DNA of 64,000 nt from Hoplostethus atlanticus (Eukaryota > Chordata > Actinopteri > Trachichthyiformes > Trachichthyidae): contig JAXDDX010000045.1 in the NCBI GenBank assembly GCA_034670405.1, forward strand, positions 1,587,001 to 1,651,000. Reading direction: 5' to 3'. The first letter of the stretch is position 1. Each line of letters begins with the position of its first letter. Under the pieces are notes generated by a model, which searched no databases, was not told the origin of the DNA, and worked only from the letters and a program-made list of their open reading frames with translations. A program made the position numbers and the translations under genes. This document shows, in pieces, positions 49,780-54,175 of this stretch.

Positions 49780-50537
49780 TCATAGCAGAGTAGTAGGCTA
49801 TACCAATAATGCTTCACAATAAACAGTTTTGGCAAACAACGTTTCAGGACACTTTAAATTTTGGGCTAGTTTACGCTTCCGTTGGGCAGACTGGAAGCAG
49901 ACTTTGGGCTGGATATTTTTCCTGGACCTGGCAACCCTGTGGCTAAGTAACGTTAGACTTAAACCCAGTGAAAAAGACGAGAGTAGAGAGGAGCTAGCTA
50001 ATATTATGAAGCCTATCGCTCTGCTGCTAACTGATGAAATACAATCTAGCCATACTTATTTAGGTTAGCTAGCTAGTTAGCCTAGCTGACTTTGCAAGTT
50101 TATACTAGCCATAATAGCCTATAGCTATCTAGGTAAGCTAGTTAACTAGCCTAAGTTTTCCAGTTAGCTAACTTGCGCTCCAAAAAACTGTGGTTCTTTG
50201 GCTCAGCCCATTGAAGTTTAACTCAACGAATGAGATTATTTCTCCTTCCAGAGCAGATCTTCCTCAGAGGAAGGTTTGTTGGACTAAAACTCCAATCTGC
50301 CCACATGAACCCCACCAGAACCTGTCCACTCTCATATTAACGTGGTTGAACGTCATATGGCTGAACATGACTTGATGTGTGTTCTCCTGTCAGGACCAGT
50401 ACCAGTTCCTGTACAAAGCCATGCTGAGTTTGGTAGCGACCCAGGAAGACGAGAAAACCCTCCAGTGCTCTGACAACAACGGTACCATCATGGTGGGAAC
50501 CGCCAGCACCGCCGAGAGCCTTGAATCCCTGGTGTAG
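10826..50537 (+). CDS. ptprz1: Receptor-type tyrosine-protein phosphatase zeta, 29 exons (5' incomplete)
   Basis: Single-pass cell-surface phosphatase and chondroitin sulfate proteoglycan of neural and glial cells. In the known family, contactin binds the carbonic-anhydrase-like domain, and pleiotrophin or midkine bind the sulfated chains and inhibit D1. The exons join into about 1,904 residues once one extra base in exon 8 is discounted (human about 2,315). Order: CA-like domain (about residues 25-290), FN3 (293-396), Ser/Thr/Pro-rich spacer (397-1197), membrane segment (about 1218-1242), D1 (about 1308-1607) with intact [11 protein letters not shown]2 (about 1608-1880) with Asp replacing the catalytic Cys, C-terminal ESLV. 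Exon numbers are provisional, counting the missing signal-peptide exon as 1. Phases match at every junction except exon 8. Fish have two ptprz1 paralogues; I cannot say which this is. Confidence 0.96.
12085..12245. repeat. dispersed repeat family B, copy 2
   Basis: Close match to 6880-7040, including TTGGATTTTCTGTTGATGG and TGCTCATGCTAACTACCCAG, with scattered substitutions and small deletions. Confidence 0.7.
13490..13620 (+). repeat. tRNA-derived SINE copy
   Basis: A-box-like GGGGTTAGAGAGACTG, B-box-like ACAGGTTTGATCCCTG, then GTGTCCTTGAGCAAGACGCTG. Same family as 160-330. A shorter head-only copy lies near 20655-20725. Confidence 0.65.
17208..17387 (+). CDS. ptprz1: ptprz1 exon 3: start of carbonic-anhydrase-like domain
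   Basis: Acceptor CTCGCCAG, donor GTAAGG. Encodes [20 protein letters not shown] followed by PINIEEDL, the typical alpha-carbonic-anhydrase opening (W-x-K-x-x-P-x-C-x-x-x-x-Q-S-P-I-N-I). Ends with one base of a Val codon. Confidence 0.96.
17388..18748. other. ptprz1 intron 3
   Basis: Contains a CCTT/TTCC pyrimidine-rich microsatellite at 17516-17600. I see nothing coding in the rest. Confidence 0.75.
18749..18900 (+). CDS. ptprz1: ptprz1 exon 4: carbonic-anhydrase-like domain, FHWG segment
   Basis: Acceptor TCCTCTCAG, donor GTAATC. Encodes the [20 protein letters not shown] region and [14 protein letters not shown]. In active carbonic anhydrases two zinc-binding His flank this strand (H-x-H-W-G); here the first is Thr and only the second His remains, as in mammalian PTPRZ1. 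Confidence 0.96.
18901..19276. other. ptprz1 intron 4
   Basis: 376 bp with an (AAT)n run at 19101-19133. The exon 4 frame stays open for about 200 bp into the intron by chance. Confidence 0.8.
19277..19372 (+). CDS. ptprz1: ptprz1 exon 5: carbonic-anhydrase-like domain
   Basis: Acceptor CTCTCCAG. Encodes [20 protein letters not shown] and then [11 protein letters not shown]. The Gln after Met sits where active enzymes have the third zinc His, so zinc binding is not expected. The donor GT is the first unit of a (GT)n microsatellite (19373-19412). Confidence 0.95.
19373..21798. other. ptprz1 intron 5
   Basis: Begins in a (GT)n tract. A 12-bp repeat of GTTGAGTAGRC type lies at 20140-20190, a SINE head near 20655-20725, and a LINE-like 3' tail (CATCTCCCCTGAAAAAGAGG, AATCTCAGTGGGAGG) near 21380-21570. 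Otherwise unremarkable. Confidence 0.7.
21799..21865 (+). CDS. ptprz1: ptprz1 exon 6: carbonic-anhydrase-like domain
   Basis: Acceptor CTCTTCACAG, donor GTATGT. Encodes [20 protein letters not shown] then RY, aligned without gaps to human VGTEENLDFKAIIDGVESVSRF. Ends with one base of a Gly codon. Confidence 0.93.
21866..22334. other. ptprz1 intron 6, pyrimidine-rich
   Basis: Most of 21970-22310 is CTTCTT/CCTCCT-type sequence with one purine-rich interruption near 22105-22150. The long lysine/arginine-rich frames on the - strand are a product of this composition. Confidence 0.85.
22335..22492 (+). CDS. ptprz1: ptprz1 exon 7: carbonic-anhydrase-like domain
   Basis: Acceptor TTGTCCAG. Encodes [20 protein letters not shown] followed by [13 protein letters not shown], the conserved YxGSLTxPPCTExVxWxV signature of alpha carbonic anhydrases. 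The donor GT is the first unit of a (GT)n run at 22493-22518. Confidence 0.97.
22493..24924. other. ptprz1 intron 7
   Basis: Starts in (GT)n. Contains CA/GATACACA repeats at 23219-23289 and AT-rich TTAAATAATA repeats at 23425-23540. Near 23930-23970 a B-box-like TTGGTTCGAATCCCTGG may be another SINE remnant. I see nothing coding. Confidence 0.7.
24925..25076 (+). CDS. ptprz1: ptprz1 exon 8: end of carbonic-anhydrase-like domain, with +1 frameshift
   Basis: Acceptor CTGTCCAG, donor GTACGT. Encodes [20 protein letters not shown] and [13 protein letters not shown] in frame. After the GGGG run at 25026-25029 the conserved [12 protein letters not shown] continues one frame over. The exon is 152 nt where flanking phases demand 3n+1, so exactly one base is extra. 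Read as given, translation would hit TGA at 26754-26756 in exon 9. Confidence 0.92.
25130..25565 (+). mobile_element. degraded LINE ORF2 C-terminal and 3' end remnant
   Basis: The translation retains pieces of the typical fish LINE ORF2 end: a QNAAARI-like stretch (CAAAACGCAGCAGCGAGGAT), an [16 protein letters not shown]-type region, and [14 protein letters not shown] near 25375-25410, followed by a tail ending CCAAATAAAATGTATCATG. Frames are broken by stops. Confidence 0.65.
25937..25952 (-). promoter_or_regulatory. CTCF-like motif
   Basis: The - strand reads CCACTAGGGGGCAGAG, which fits the core consensus CCASYAGRKGGCRSY at every position but the last. Motif match only; occupancy is not shown by sequence. 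Confidence 0.45.
26666..26850 (+). CDS. ptprz1: ptprz1 exon 9: fibronectin type III domain, first half
   Basis: Acceptor TTCCTCAG, donor GTGAGG. Encodes [20 protein letters not shown] then [20 protein letters not shown], an FN3 start with the buried Trp (V-x-W-E-R-P). Begins with two bases that finish a split codon with exon 8. Confidence 0.96.
26851..27162. other. ptprz1 intron 9, AT-rich
   Basis: 312 bp, mostly ATTAATTAATA and ATTATT repeats. No other feature. Confidence 0.85.
27163..27289 (+). CDS. ptprz1: ptprz1 exon 10: fibronectin type III domain, second half
   Basis: Acceptor CCACCACCAG, donor GTAAGA. Encodes [20 protein letters not shown] then [20 protein letters not shown], with the FN3 tyrosine-corner pattern (N-x-S-Y-V-V-Q-V). 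Ends with one base of a codon. Confidence 0.97.
27290..29274. other. ptprz1 intron 10
   Basis: Includes a LINE-like 3' tail at 27480-27542 (GGGACAATAAAGATTTGAAT). I see nothing else identifiable. Confidence 0.7.
29275..29315 (+). CDS. ptprz1: ptprz1 exon 11: short acidic linker
   Basis: 41-nt exon, acceptor ATTTCCAG, donor GTAAGT. Encodes (A)[13 protein letters not shown] after the FN3 domain, in the place of the human acidic DNPELDLFPEL segment. Sequence identity is low; the call rests on splice sites, phase and position. Confidence 0.8.
29410..31771 (+). CDS. ptprz1: ptprz1 exon 12: large Ser/Thr-rich glycosaminoglycan-attachment exon
   Basis: 2,362-nt exon (acceptor CTCCAACAG, donor GTAAAA) encoding about 787 residues very rich in Ser, Thr and Pro with no Cys-based domain, the chondroitin sulfate and mucin-type region. 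It starts GDYEPDLPW, carries four TPIYTT-like units (29728-29937), many acidic-flanked Ser-Gly sites, and ends near the strongly conserved [20 protein letters not shown] (31657-31720), a likely xylosylation site. Shorter than the human equivalent (about 1,150 residues). A GTGAGC donor at 30209 inside it could yield a short isoform. Exons 11 and 12 together are 2,403 nt, divisible by three, so skipping both would also keep frame. Confidence 0.95.
29728..29937 (+). repeat. ptprz1: degenerate coding repeat in mucin exon
   Basis: Four units of the type TPIYTTxKxKGVLx[50 protein letters not shown] and [13 protein letters not shown]. They lie in frame, consistent with internal duplication of an O-glycosylation segment. 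Confidence 0.75.
30209..30214 (+). promoter_or_regulatory. ptprz1: putative alternative 5' splice site for the short ptprz1 isoform
   Basis: AACG|GTGAGC splits the Gly codon in TTQPVSNGE. Splicing from here to exon 13 (34456) keeps the frame (G plus AT, Asp), removing the distal 521 residues of the mucin exon. The mammalian short isoform is known to drop the distal part of this exon from the equivalent TTQPVYNG position and to resume at ASNSSHESR, which is exactly where exon 13 begins here. Confidence 0.65.
32694..32709 (+). promoter_or_regulatory. CTCF-like motif
   Basis: CCACCAGAGGGCAGCA fits the CTCF core consensus CCASYAGRKGGCRSY at every position. It lies in a non-repetitive part of the intron between the mucin and transmembrane exons. 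Binding is an inference from the motif alone. Confidence 0.5.
33872..34272. mobile_element. foldback/MITE-like element, family C, intact copy
   Basis: Left end GCAGATTGCAGTTTTAATTC and the reverse complement of the right end (GCAGATTGAAGTTTAAATTC) match, and both ends carry AATAATCTCATTG and GAGTTAAACCTCAGTGGGCG in opposite orientation, so terminal inverted repeats are about 80 bp. The interior has GAGGAGCTAGCTAATATC. A second copy at 48553-50270 is split by a hAT insertion. Confidence 0.75.
34357..34455. repeat. (TATC)n/(CATC)n microsatellite forming the exon 13 acceptor
   Basis: TATC units grade into CATC units and end ...CATCCAG directly at the exon 13 boundary, so the repeat supplies the polypyrimidine-like tract and the AG. 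Confidence 0.95.
34456..34594 (+). CDS. ptprz1: ptprz1 exon 13: transmembrane segment
   Basis: Encodes (D)[19 protein letters not shown] followed by the membrane span [20 protein letters not shown] and GILIYWR, nearly identical to the human span. Donor GTAGGC. The N-linked sequon NSS and SHESR motif precede the span. The split Arg codon joins exon 14. Confidence 0.97.
36788..37000. mobile_element. Tc1/mariner-like MITE, 213 bp with TA duplication
   Basis: Left end CAGTACTGTACAAAAGTCTG and right end CATTTGCACAGTACTG are imperfect inverted repeats, bounded by TA on each side (36786-36787 and 37001-37002). The interior piece TAAACATCTAAGACCAAATT recurs at about 57870. Non-autonomous: no transposase frame. 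Confidence 0.75.
37012..37097 (-). repeat. tRNA-derived SINE head
   Basis: The - strand reads TGCTCAGTGGGTAGAGC (A box) then GGGGGTTTGAATCCCACTGG (B box). A second - strand copy is at 46990-47078. The tRNA ends do not pair into an acceptor stem, so it is a SINE head and not a tRNA gene. Confidence 0.7.
38150..38412 (+). mobile_element. LINE ORF2 C-terminus and 3' UTR remnant
   Basis: The frame at 38208-38285 reads [20 protein letters not shown], a form typical of the C terminus of fish LINE ORF2. It is followed by AT-rich UTR and GTACCCTGAGACGTAAATAA, a common LINE tail form. Confidence 0.7.
38509..38597 (+). CDS. ptprz1: ptprz1 exon 14: juxtamembrane
   Basis: Acceptor CTCTCCAG. Encodes [20 protein letters not shown] then VPAAAALTS, matching human [20 protein letters not shown]. 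Donor GTAACA is followed at once by a (CA)n microsatellite. Confidence 0.96.
38598..38658. repeat. (CA)n microsatellite at exon 14 donor
   Basis: Begins at intron position 4 and continues for about 58 bp. Confidence 0.95.
38678..39333. mobile_element. foldback transposon with nested insertion
   Basis: Ends GTATTTCCCTGCCAAAA and TTTTGGCAGGGAAATAC are inverted, flanked by direct TGAAG (38673-38677 and 39334-39338). The inverted match continues inward over the whole arm: TTGCAAGAGCGAAAAACAAT with its complement near 39280, TTGCAAACG with CGTTTGCAA, and CGCCGACTTTTGTC with GACAAAAGTCGGCG, leaving a loop of about 25 bp near 38838-38860. The right arm is interrupted by a 299-bp second element. Confidence 0.8.
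38955..39253. mobile_element. nested teleost repeat (TGGTAAATGGACTG type), 299 bp
   Basis: Contains TGGACTGTACTTATATAGCG and CCACTCAAAGCGCTTTACAC and ends near a B-box-like GGGATCGACCC. This sequence type is very frequent in fish genomes. It is bounded by direct CAAAT (38950-38954 and 39254-39258), and removing it restores the right arm of the foldback element, so it inserted second. Confidence 0.75.
39678..39763 (+). CDS. ptprz1: ptprz1 exon 15: juxtamembrane, before D1
   Basis: Acceptor TTCCTCCAG. Encodes (D)[20 protein letters not shown] then HGFSQEFE, matching the conserved ...IPVKxFxKHxxELxxxxGFxxEFE wedge region. Donor GTTCCC is weak, and a TCTG/TCTA microsatellite starts about ten bases later. 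Confidence 0.94.
39764..40628. other. ptprz1 intron 15
   Basis: The first quarter is the compound microsatellite 39775-39990; the remainder is AT-rich single-copy-looking sequence ending in the microexon acceptor. Confidence 0.85.
39775..39990. repeat. (TCTG)n/(TCTA)n compound microsatellite
   Basis: About 215 bp of TCTG, TCTA and terminal CATC units just downstream of the exon 15 donor. Confidence 0.97.
40629..40649 (+). CDS. ptprz1: ptprz1 exon 16: 21-nt juxtamembrane microexon
   Basis: ATACTGAAAGAGAGCTACGAG encodes ILKESYE between acceptor CCACCGTTAG and a strong donor GTAAGC. It is phase 0 on both sides, so inclusion or skipping keeps the frame. The mammalian protein has a similar TLKEFYQ-like seven-residue piece between EEFE and EVQSC (from memory). 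Confidence 0.85.
40780..40849. repeat. (GT)n microsatellite before exon 17
   Basis: Seventy bases of GT ending 12 bases upstream of the exon 17 boundary. A (TTC)n run follows that exon at 40977-41003. Confidence 0.97.
40862..40958 (+). CDS. ptprz1: ptprz1 exon 17: start of phosphatase domain D1
   Basis: Acceptor TCTGTTTCAG, donor GTGAGT. Encodes [20 protein letters not shown] then [12 protein letters not shown], with the KNRY motif that opens classical tyrosine phosphatase domains. Confidence 0.97.
41210..41292 (+). CDS. ptprz1: ptprz1 exon 18: D1, substrate phosphotyrosine loop
   Basis: Acceptor GGACCTAG, donor GTAAGG. Encodes (Y)[20 protein letters not shown] then [16 protein letters not shown] is the conserved start of the D1 core following the KNRY motif. 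Confidence 0.96.
41293..42235. other. ptprz1 intron 18
   Basis: Carries a (TTTTA)n and ATTATA tract at about 41930-42055. I see nothing coding in the rest. Confidence 0.8.
42236..42370 (+). CDS. ptprz1: ptprz1 exon 19: D1 core
   Basis: Acceptor TTTCTCAG, donor GTGAGT. Encodes [24 protein letters not shown] sequence and [20 protein letters not shown], with the AAQGPL and DFWRMVWE family motifs. Confidence 0.97.
42641..42775 (+). CDS. ptprz1: ptprz1 exon 20: D1 core
   Basis: Acceptor CCTTCTCAG, donor GTCAGA. Encodes [20 protein letters not shown] then [19 protein letters not shown], with the KCxxYWP motif. Confidence 0.97.
42776..43519. other. ptprz1 intron 20
   Basis: 744 bp with TTAGCTAGTTAGCTA-type short repeats near 43100-43145. 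No feature otherwise recognised. Confidence 0.8.
43520..43683 (+). CDS. ptprz1: ptprz1 exon 21: D1 WPD loop
   Basis: Acceptor AACCTGCAG, donor GTAGGA. Encodes [20 protein letters not shown]; the WPD Asp is the general acid. Ends VVHC plus two bases of Ser, so the catalytic loop is split over this junction. The catalytic Cys codon is at 43679-43681. Confidence 0.98.
43705..43770 (-). mobile_element. LINE 3' tail fragment
   Basis: AAACTTTATTGATCCCCATG followed by GGGAACAGGGGG is the reversed form of a widespread fish LINE terminus. Confidence 0.55.
43905..44040 (+). CDS. ptprz1: ptprz1 exon 22: D1 catalytic P-loop
   Basis: Acceptor TTCTGTAG, donor GTCAGA. Completes [10 protein letters not shown], with the invariant Arg, so D1 looks catalytically competent. 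Continues with [20 protein letters not shown] and [13 protein letters not shown]. Confidence 0.98.
44041..44442. other. ptprz1 intron 22
   Basis: 402 bp. A SINE-like piece (GGCCTTTGAGCAAGGCATTT) lies near 44165-44240. Confidence 0.7.
44443..44589 (+). CDS. ptprz1: ptprz1 exon 23: end of D1 and D1-D2 linker
   Basis: Acceptor CTCCTCCAG, donor GTGAAT. Encodes [20 protein letters not shown] then the linker ending [10 protein letters not shown]; EQYxFIHDAL contains the Q-loop that positions water in the second catalytic step. Confidence 0.97.
44590..45028. other. ptprz1 intron 23
   Basis: 439 bp, nothing recognised beyond a possible LINE-tail-like end (GTGAAGCGGCTTTAAGTC). Confidence 0.7.
45029..45122 (+). 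CDS. ptprz1: ptprz1 exon 24: start of D2
   Basis: Acceptor TTCCCCAG, donor GTGAGT. Encodes [20 protein letters not shown] then [11 protein letters not shown], equivalent to human LLSQSNIQQSDYSAALKQCN. Confidence 0.96.
45123..45491. other. ptprz1 intron 24
   Basis: 369 bp. I see no feature in it. Confidence 0.75.
45492..45565 (+). CDS. ptprz1: ptprz1 exon 25: D2
   Basis: Acceptor CTTTACAG, donor GTAAGA. Encodes (V)[20 protein letters not shown] then [12 protein letters not shown] is the D2 counterpart of the D1 DYINANYV motif. Confidence 0.95.
45566..45930. other. ptprz1 intron 25
   Basis: 365 bp. I see no feature in it. Confidence 0.75.
45931..46077 (+). CDS. ptprz1: ptprz1 exon 26: D2 core
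   Basis: Acceptor GTGTCTGCAG, donor GTCAGT. Encodes [20 protein letters not shown] and [19 protein letters not shown]. The end ([10 protein letters not shown]) is about eight residues longer than the mammalian segment before EDEFVYW. The donor is the only usable GT in phase here. Confidence 0.88.
46078..46633. other. ptprz1 intron 26
   Basis: LINE-like 3' tail near 46190-46235 (AAGTGCCTTGGGTACTATGA) leading into (ATT)n and (AGT)n repeats to about 46385. Confidence 0.75.
46634..46789 (+). CDS. ptprz1: ptprz1 exon 27: D2 core
   Basis: Acceptor GTTGTCAG, donor GTTAGA. Encodes [20 protein letters not shown] then [20 protein letters not shown] and [10 protein letters not shown], equivalent to human [20 protein letters not shown]. 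Confidence 0.95.
46790..47207. other. ptprz1 intron 27
   Basis: 418 bp containing a tRNA-derived SINE head on the - strand at 46990-47078. Confidence 0.75.
46990..47078 (-). repeat. tRNA-derived SINE head
   Basis: The - strand reads CAGCTCAATGGGTAGAGCAA then CCAGGGTTAGAGGCTCAATTCCC in two adjoining blocks. It matches the copy at 37012-37097 in order and spacing. Confidence 0.7.
47208..47350 (+). CDS. ptprz1: ptprz1 exon 28: D2, up to the inactive P-loop
   Basis: Acceptor TCTCTACAG, donor GTAAGA. Encodes [20 protein letters not shown] then [10 protein letters not shown] and ends AVVHDD with the last codon split. The WPD equivalent is WPNPD, lacking the general-acid geometry. Confidence 0.96.
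47351..48072. other. ptprz1 intron 28
   Basis: A SINE-like copy on the - strand spans roughly 47430-47600 (TTCAACCTGTGACCTTCAAG region). The rest is unremarkable. Confidence 0.7.
48073..48208 (+). CDS. ptprz1: ptprz1 exon 29: D2 pseudo-P-loop
   Basis: Acceptor CGTTTTAG, donor GTAAGG. Together with exon 28 reads [20 protein letters not shown]; the catalytic Cys position is Asp, as in mammalian RPTP-zeta D2, so D2 should be inactive. Continues [20 protein letters not shown]. Confidence 0.97.
48553..50270. mobile_element. foldback element, family C, copy split by hAT
   Basis: Left piece (GCAGATTGGAGTTTAATTC, GAGTTAAACCTCAGTGGGCG) ends at 48664; right piece resumes at 49940 with the CCCAGTGAAAAAGACGAGAG and GAGGAGCTAGCTAATATTAT blocks that the 33.9-34.3 kb copy has uninterrupted. 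The extreme right end extends to about 50303 (CCAATCTGC). Confidence 0.75.
48665..49939. mobile_element. hAT-type DNA transposon, 1,275 bp, non-autonomous or decayed
   Basis: Termini CAGAGTTGCCAGGTTC and (reverse complement of right end) CAGGGTTGCCAGGTCC form inverted repeats. They are flanked by a perfect 8-bp direct repeat TGGCTAAG at 48657-48664 and 49940-49947, the target duplication length of hAT elements. Subterminal TTGGGCTAGTTT occurs at both ends. Inside are (GA)n (48907-48938) and (GT)n (49746-49779). No transposase frame of useful length was seen. Confidence 0.88.
50394..50537 (+). CDS. ptprz1: ptprz1 exon 30: C terminus of D2 and stop
   Basis: Acceptor CTCCTGTCAG. Encodes [20 protein letters not shown] and ends AESLESLV followed by TAG at 50535-50537. 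The SLV end is a type I PDZ ligand known to bind PSD-95 family proteins in the mammalian receptor. Confidence 0.97.
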   Translation, partial: DQYQFLYKAMLSLVATQEDEKTLQCSDNNGTIMVGTASTAESLESLV

Positions 50538-52812
50538 CCCAAACAAGGACTCCCATTTCACACAAACTCTTAACCGCCTTTGTTTTACTTTATGAACGAA
50601 GGACAGCGCTTTGCCTTTCGTCCTTCCTCATCAACCACCAATAGCACTTCTCCTCATGCCAGGCTCACGCTACAACTACTAAAAAAATCCTCTTAAGTCT
50701 TTGAGATATTTTTCAAGACCTGTCACAGAGGCCTGGTGGAGACCAACCCTGACCTTCACGCTAGCCAAGCTCAGTCGGGTTGAGACTCTTGGCTGAATCG
50801 TTGAGGATTTGAAAGGTCTTGTAGTTTGAGCCTGGCATTTTCTGAATGAGTTTCTTCAACGCTGGATATCGACACCCTGTGATCTTGTAATGTGTGCCTT
50901 TTTGTATTTTTCATCCTGTACTTCTAACAACTTTGATACAACTGTAGACTAACTGTCCAATATTTTACTGTTGTACTGCCACCCTGAGATGTTTGCTGAA
51001 CTAACAACCTTTTCCTAAACGTTTGTATTTATTGGCAGTAAACCAGATGAAAAAAGGGGAAAAATTCAACTTTTTACATCAAATGGCAAATTTTGTTAGC
51101 TTGTCTTTTGTAGAGCTCATGCACTGAACTATCCTTTCTGTAAATACCATTGCGATGGTAGCAGCAGTGTGCTGTTGAAGTCAAATATGAATAAGGGCCT
51201 GGAATAATAATAATCTAATGTAAATAATATTATAGTAATCAATGGACCAAATTTCTATTTATACTTTTAGATTTTTATATTTTACCATTTTTAGCTCATT
51301 CAAATGTATGGTTTAATTCTAATTGCTTAGTTGAAAAACTTTAATGTTTTTATATTCTGGATTTTGTAACAGACTAAATGTGATGCATGGGGTACTGACA
51401 TTTTTTAGCTGGACGTGAAACACTGCTGGATTATTAGGTAGGGGATTAAAGTGAGAGAAAGCCAAAGAGCCTGTTGGTTTGTATGGATATACTACGAAGG
51501 TAAAGCCTGAGTTAGTCAACATACTTAAATACCTTTGTGGTTCAAAATGTCTAATTGTTCCTCGCATTCTTAAAAAATAGGAATCAATTCGTAAGCAGTG
51601 GTCTGGTTGCATTATCTTTTTCATGTGCTACCCCCTGCAGGGTGGAAAATTACCACCAGCCAAGTGTGGAGATTGACAGCATCTGGTTACCTTCCAACGT
51701 GGCTGGATGACTAGACTAACTCATCAGTCATCGTCTGATCATTTGTTCGTATCCCAAATAACAATTGGCTGGTAAACTCGTGAGAGTGGCTGCTGAATTC
51801 TGGGATAAAAAGTTTCCTGCCCTGATCTGATGTCTTGAACTGACTCCCTTAAGAGACGGTCAAGAACAGATCGAACATTTGAGAAAATTAGTTCTATTTA
51901 CATTTTAGGTATTTAGCTGAAGTACTTATCCAGACTGACTTACAATAAGTAGAATGAGCTTCAATTCCTTCATCACCAACATTAGTACCTCATGTAAGGA
52001 GGTCAAGGATCACAACACCCTGAGAATAGATGGAGCAAATATTGTTGTGACCCTGGAGAGATCATGGATGATGTGGTGTGAAGTGATCGGGACGTGAGAC
52101 TGTGGATGGAGAACATAAACACCAGGGTGGCCTGAGGAGAACTGAGTCATCTCAGACTGGATTATATATTGATGCGGCTCTATGGAGTCATGGTCTAATC
52201 CCTTTGGAGAATTGGTTATTCCAATTGATTTCTCATGCGTTAATCCGGGCTAAGACTCTGTAAGAAATGCGCCTTTTCAGGGTGGAAAATAGGTCAAGTG
52301 TTCAGACGAAGTCTTGACTAGCCGCCGTATCCATACCTTCATTTGCATTTTTGACTTTTCATAATTACATGCCAACGATCCCGCCTGGTGGCCTAGTTTG
52401 CATGGGTGGCTGCAAATTGAGTGGAAGCAAAAGGCTGATTGTCTTTTCAGAGGAGCTGACAAGATGACTTCATAACCCGCAGGCTATTAGGAAAAACAAT
52501 GTGGCACGTTTATCTGTTAAATACATTTTGTCACGATATGACACTTTCATGTAATTGCGGCCTTGTATGTATGTATGTAAACACAAAGACGATCAAAATC
52601 GTCTCATATGATATACAAAAGGTTAGTGCAGCTGAACAGGAACACACCAGCGCAACAACTGAACAGAATTCTATTTGTTTGGATGTGAAATGACACAATG
52701 ACTGTGAAGCTAAGCTGCAGACCACTGGCCACTTAAATACGAACGGCTGAACGGCTACAGAACTACAGCCTTCTTGGACATTGTGCCAAACATATTTTAA
52801 CAGATTATATTG

Positions 52813-52818
52813 AATAAA
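52813..52818 (+). promoter_or_regulatory. candidate poly(A) signal, ptprz1
   Basis: AATAAA about 2.3 kb after the stop, in AT-rich sequence. Earlier non-canonical signals are possible, for example near 51190-51240. Confidence 0.35.
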
Positions 52819-52944
52819 GGATTCATGTTTAGTATTTTATTTAACTATAGTTCAGAATTATGAATGTGTACTGAAAGGATCTGGAACTTGAATATTTCAT
52901 TTCTCTTACCAGCCTTTTTGTAGAAGGTAAAACAACCGCTGGTC

Positions 52945-53217
52945 AACCGCTAGTCAACCATTCGTTACCCAGAAATCCTGTGCAATGAGGTCAGCAAACT
53001 AAATGTCTTCTCAGCGTGGTGGAGGAGGTGAAGAAGTTCAGCATCTTTCTCTGTTTAGGAGACACTTCTGGATTTTACTCTTCAGTCTGGATGGGTCACT
53101 TCCTGTGTGGAGAAGATTTCCCGCCAGTGACCAAGCCGACACCAGGATTTAATTTGGACCAATAGGGTGAATCTACGGTCTCAGGTAGTGGGGATGGGAC
53201 GCTCTGCTCTGCTGCAG
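52945..53217. repeat. dispersed repeat family A, copy 3
   Basis: Shares AGAAATCCTGTG, GAGACACTTCTGGATTT, GGTCACTTCCTGTGTGGAG, GACACCAGGATTTAATT and GGTCTCAGGTAGTGGGGATG blocks with the copies at 441-790 and 4780-4960. Confidence 0.7.
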
Positions 53218-54169
53218 CCCGTTTGTGACTTAGACTCATAAAACAGGAGGATTTTTACATTTAAAACTAGTGCACCTTTAATCTGTCCAAACACTTTTTT
53301 CATACTCAAATGGGGCGGGGCAAAACACACTGTTGTCTTTTAACTGTTCATTCTGCACAGATGGAAACGGCTTCAAACTAAAGCCCAGTGTGTTTTCACC
53401 TCATTGTGTCATTTCACATCCAAAGCAATAAAACCACAGAGCCAGAATATCAACTTGTTGCTTTTACTATGTGGTACATCAAAATACACATATCGGGTAA
53501 ATGTAAAATAACATCTCTGTGGTATATTCACAAATTTAAAGCGCGTAACAAACCGTTTAGAAGATGACCACGCCCCCAAAAAATAAAATAAATATTTCTA
53601 AGATGACAACTCTTTATAAAGGACTCGGGGTCCTTTATAAACCTTCCACAAATATATACTTGACTCTTAAAAACACTTGAATACTATTCATAATAGCTAG
53701 CATCACATTGAGAATAATGAATTCCTTGGATCCGATATTCCCTTTTCCATACGTGCGTAGTTATTCTGACATAACGTTACTGTGTAGATATGTTGCCATA
53801 GTGATCAACAAAGTTACCATTGTATCATAAATGATCTTGGAGTTAGCCAATCTGAGTCATCAACGTTAGCTAGCTAACTAATGATGAATGCACATACTGC
53901 TATATTTTAACAGACCCAAACAGAGCCAGGATCAGTCTCAGCCTCAGATGAGAGGAGACAGAGTTGAGGTGATCAGATTAAGGTTATCGTACTCCTGTCT
54001 TTTTTCCCTTTGGGTTCCCAGTAAAACTATTTGGTACCCCTAAAAGATCTTTAAAAAAAAACGTAAAAATGCAGGAACTTGCATGTAGTGAGCAATGGTT
54101 TTAGCGAGCAGGCCTGGTTTCTACGTAAGCTCAACTATTTTATTAGCACAAGGGATTGTTACATCCCTG

Positions 54170-54175
54170 TTTATT
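54170..54175 (-). promoter_or_regulatory. candidate poly(A) signal, aass
   Basis: TTTATT on the + strand is AATAAA on the - strand, about 450 bases past the aass stop. A second one is at 54138-54143. Confidence 0.35.

Larger units (their letters stand above)
48209..50393. other. ptprz1 intron 29
   Basis: Mostly occupied by a second copy of the family C foldback element (about 48553-50270) split by a hAT insertion (48665-49939). Confidence 0.85.
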
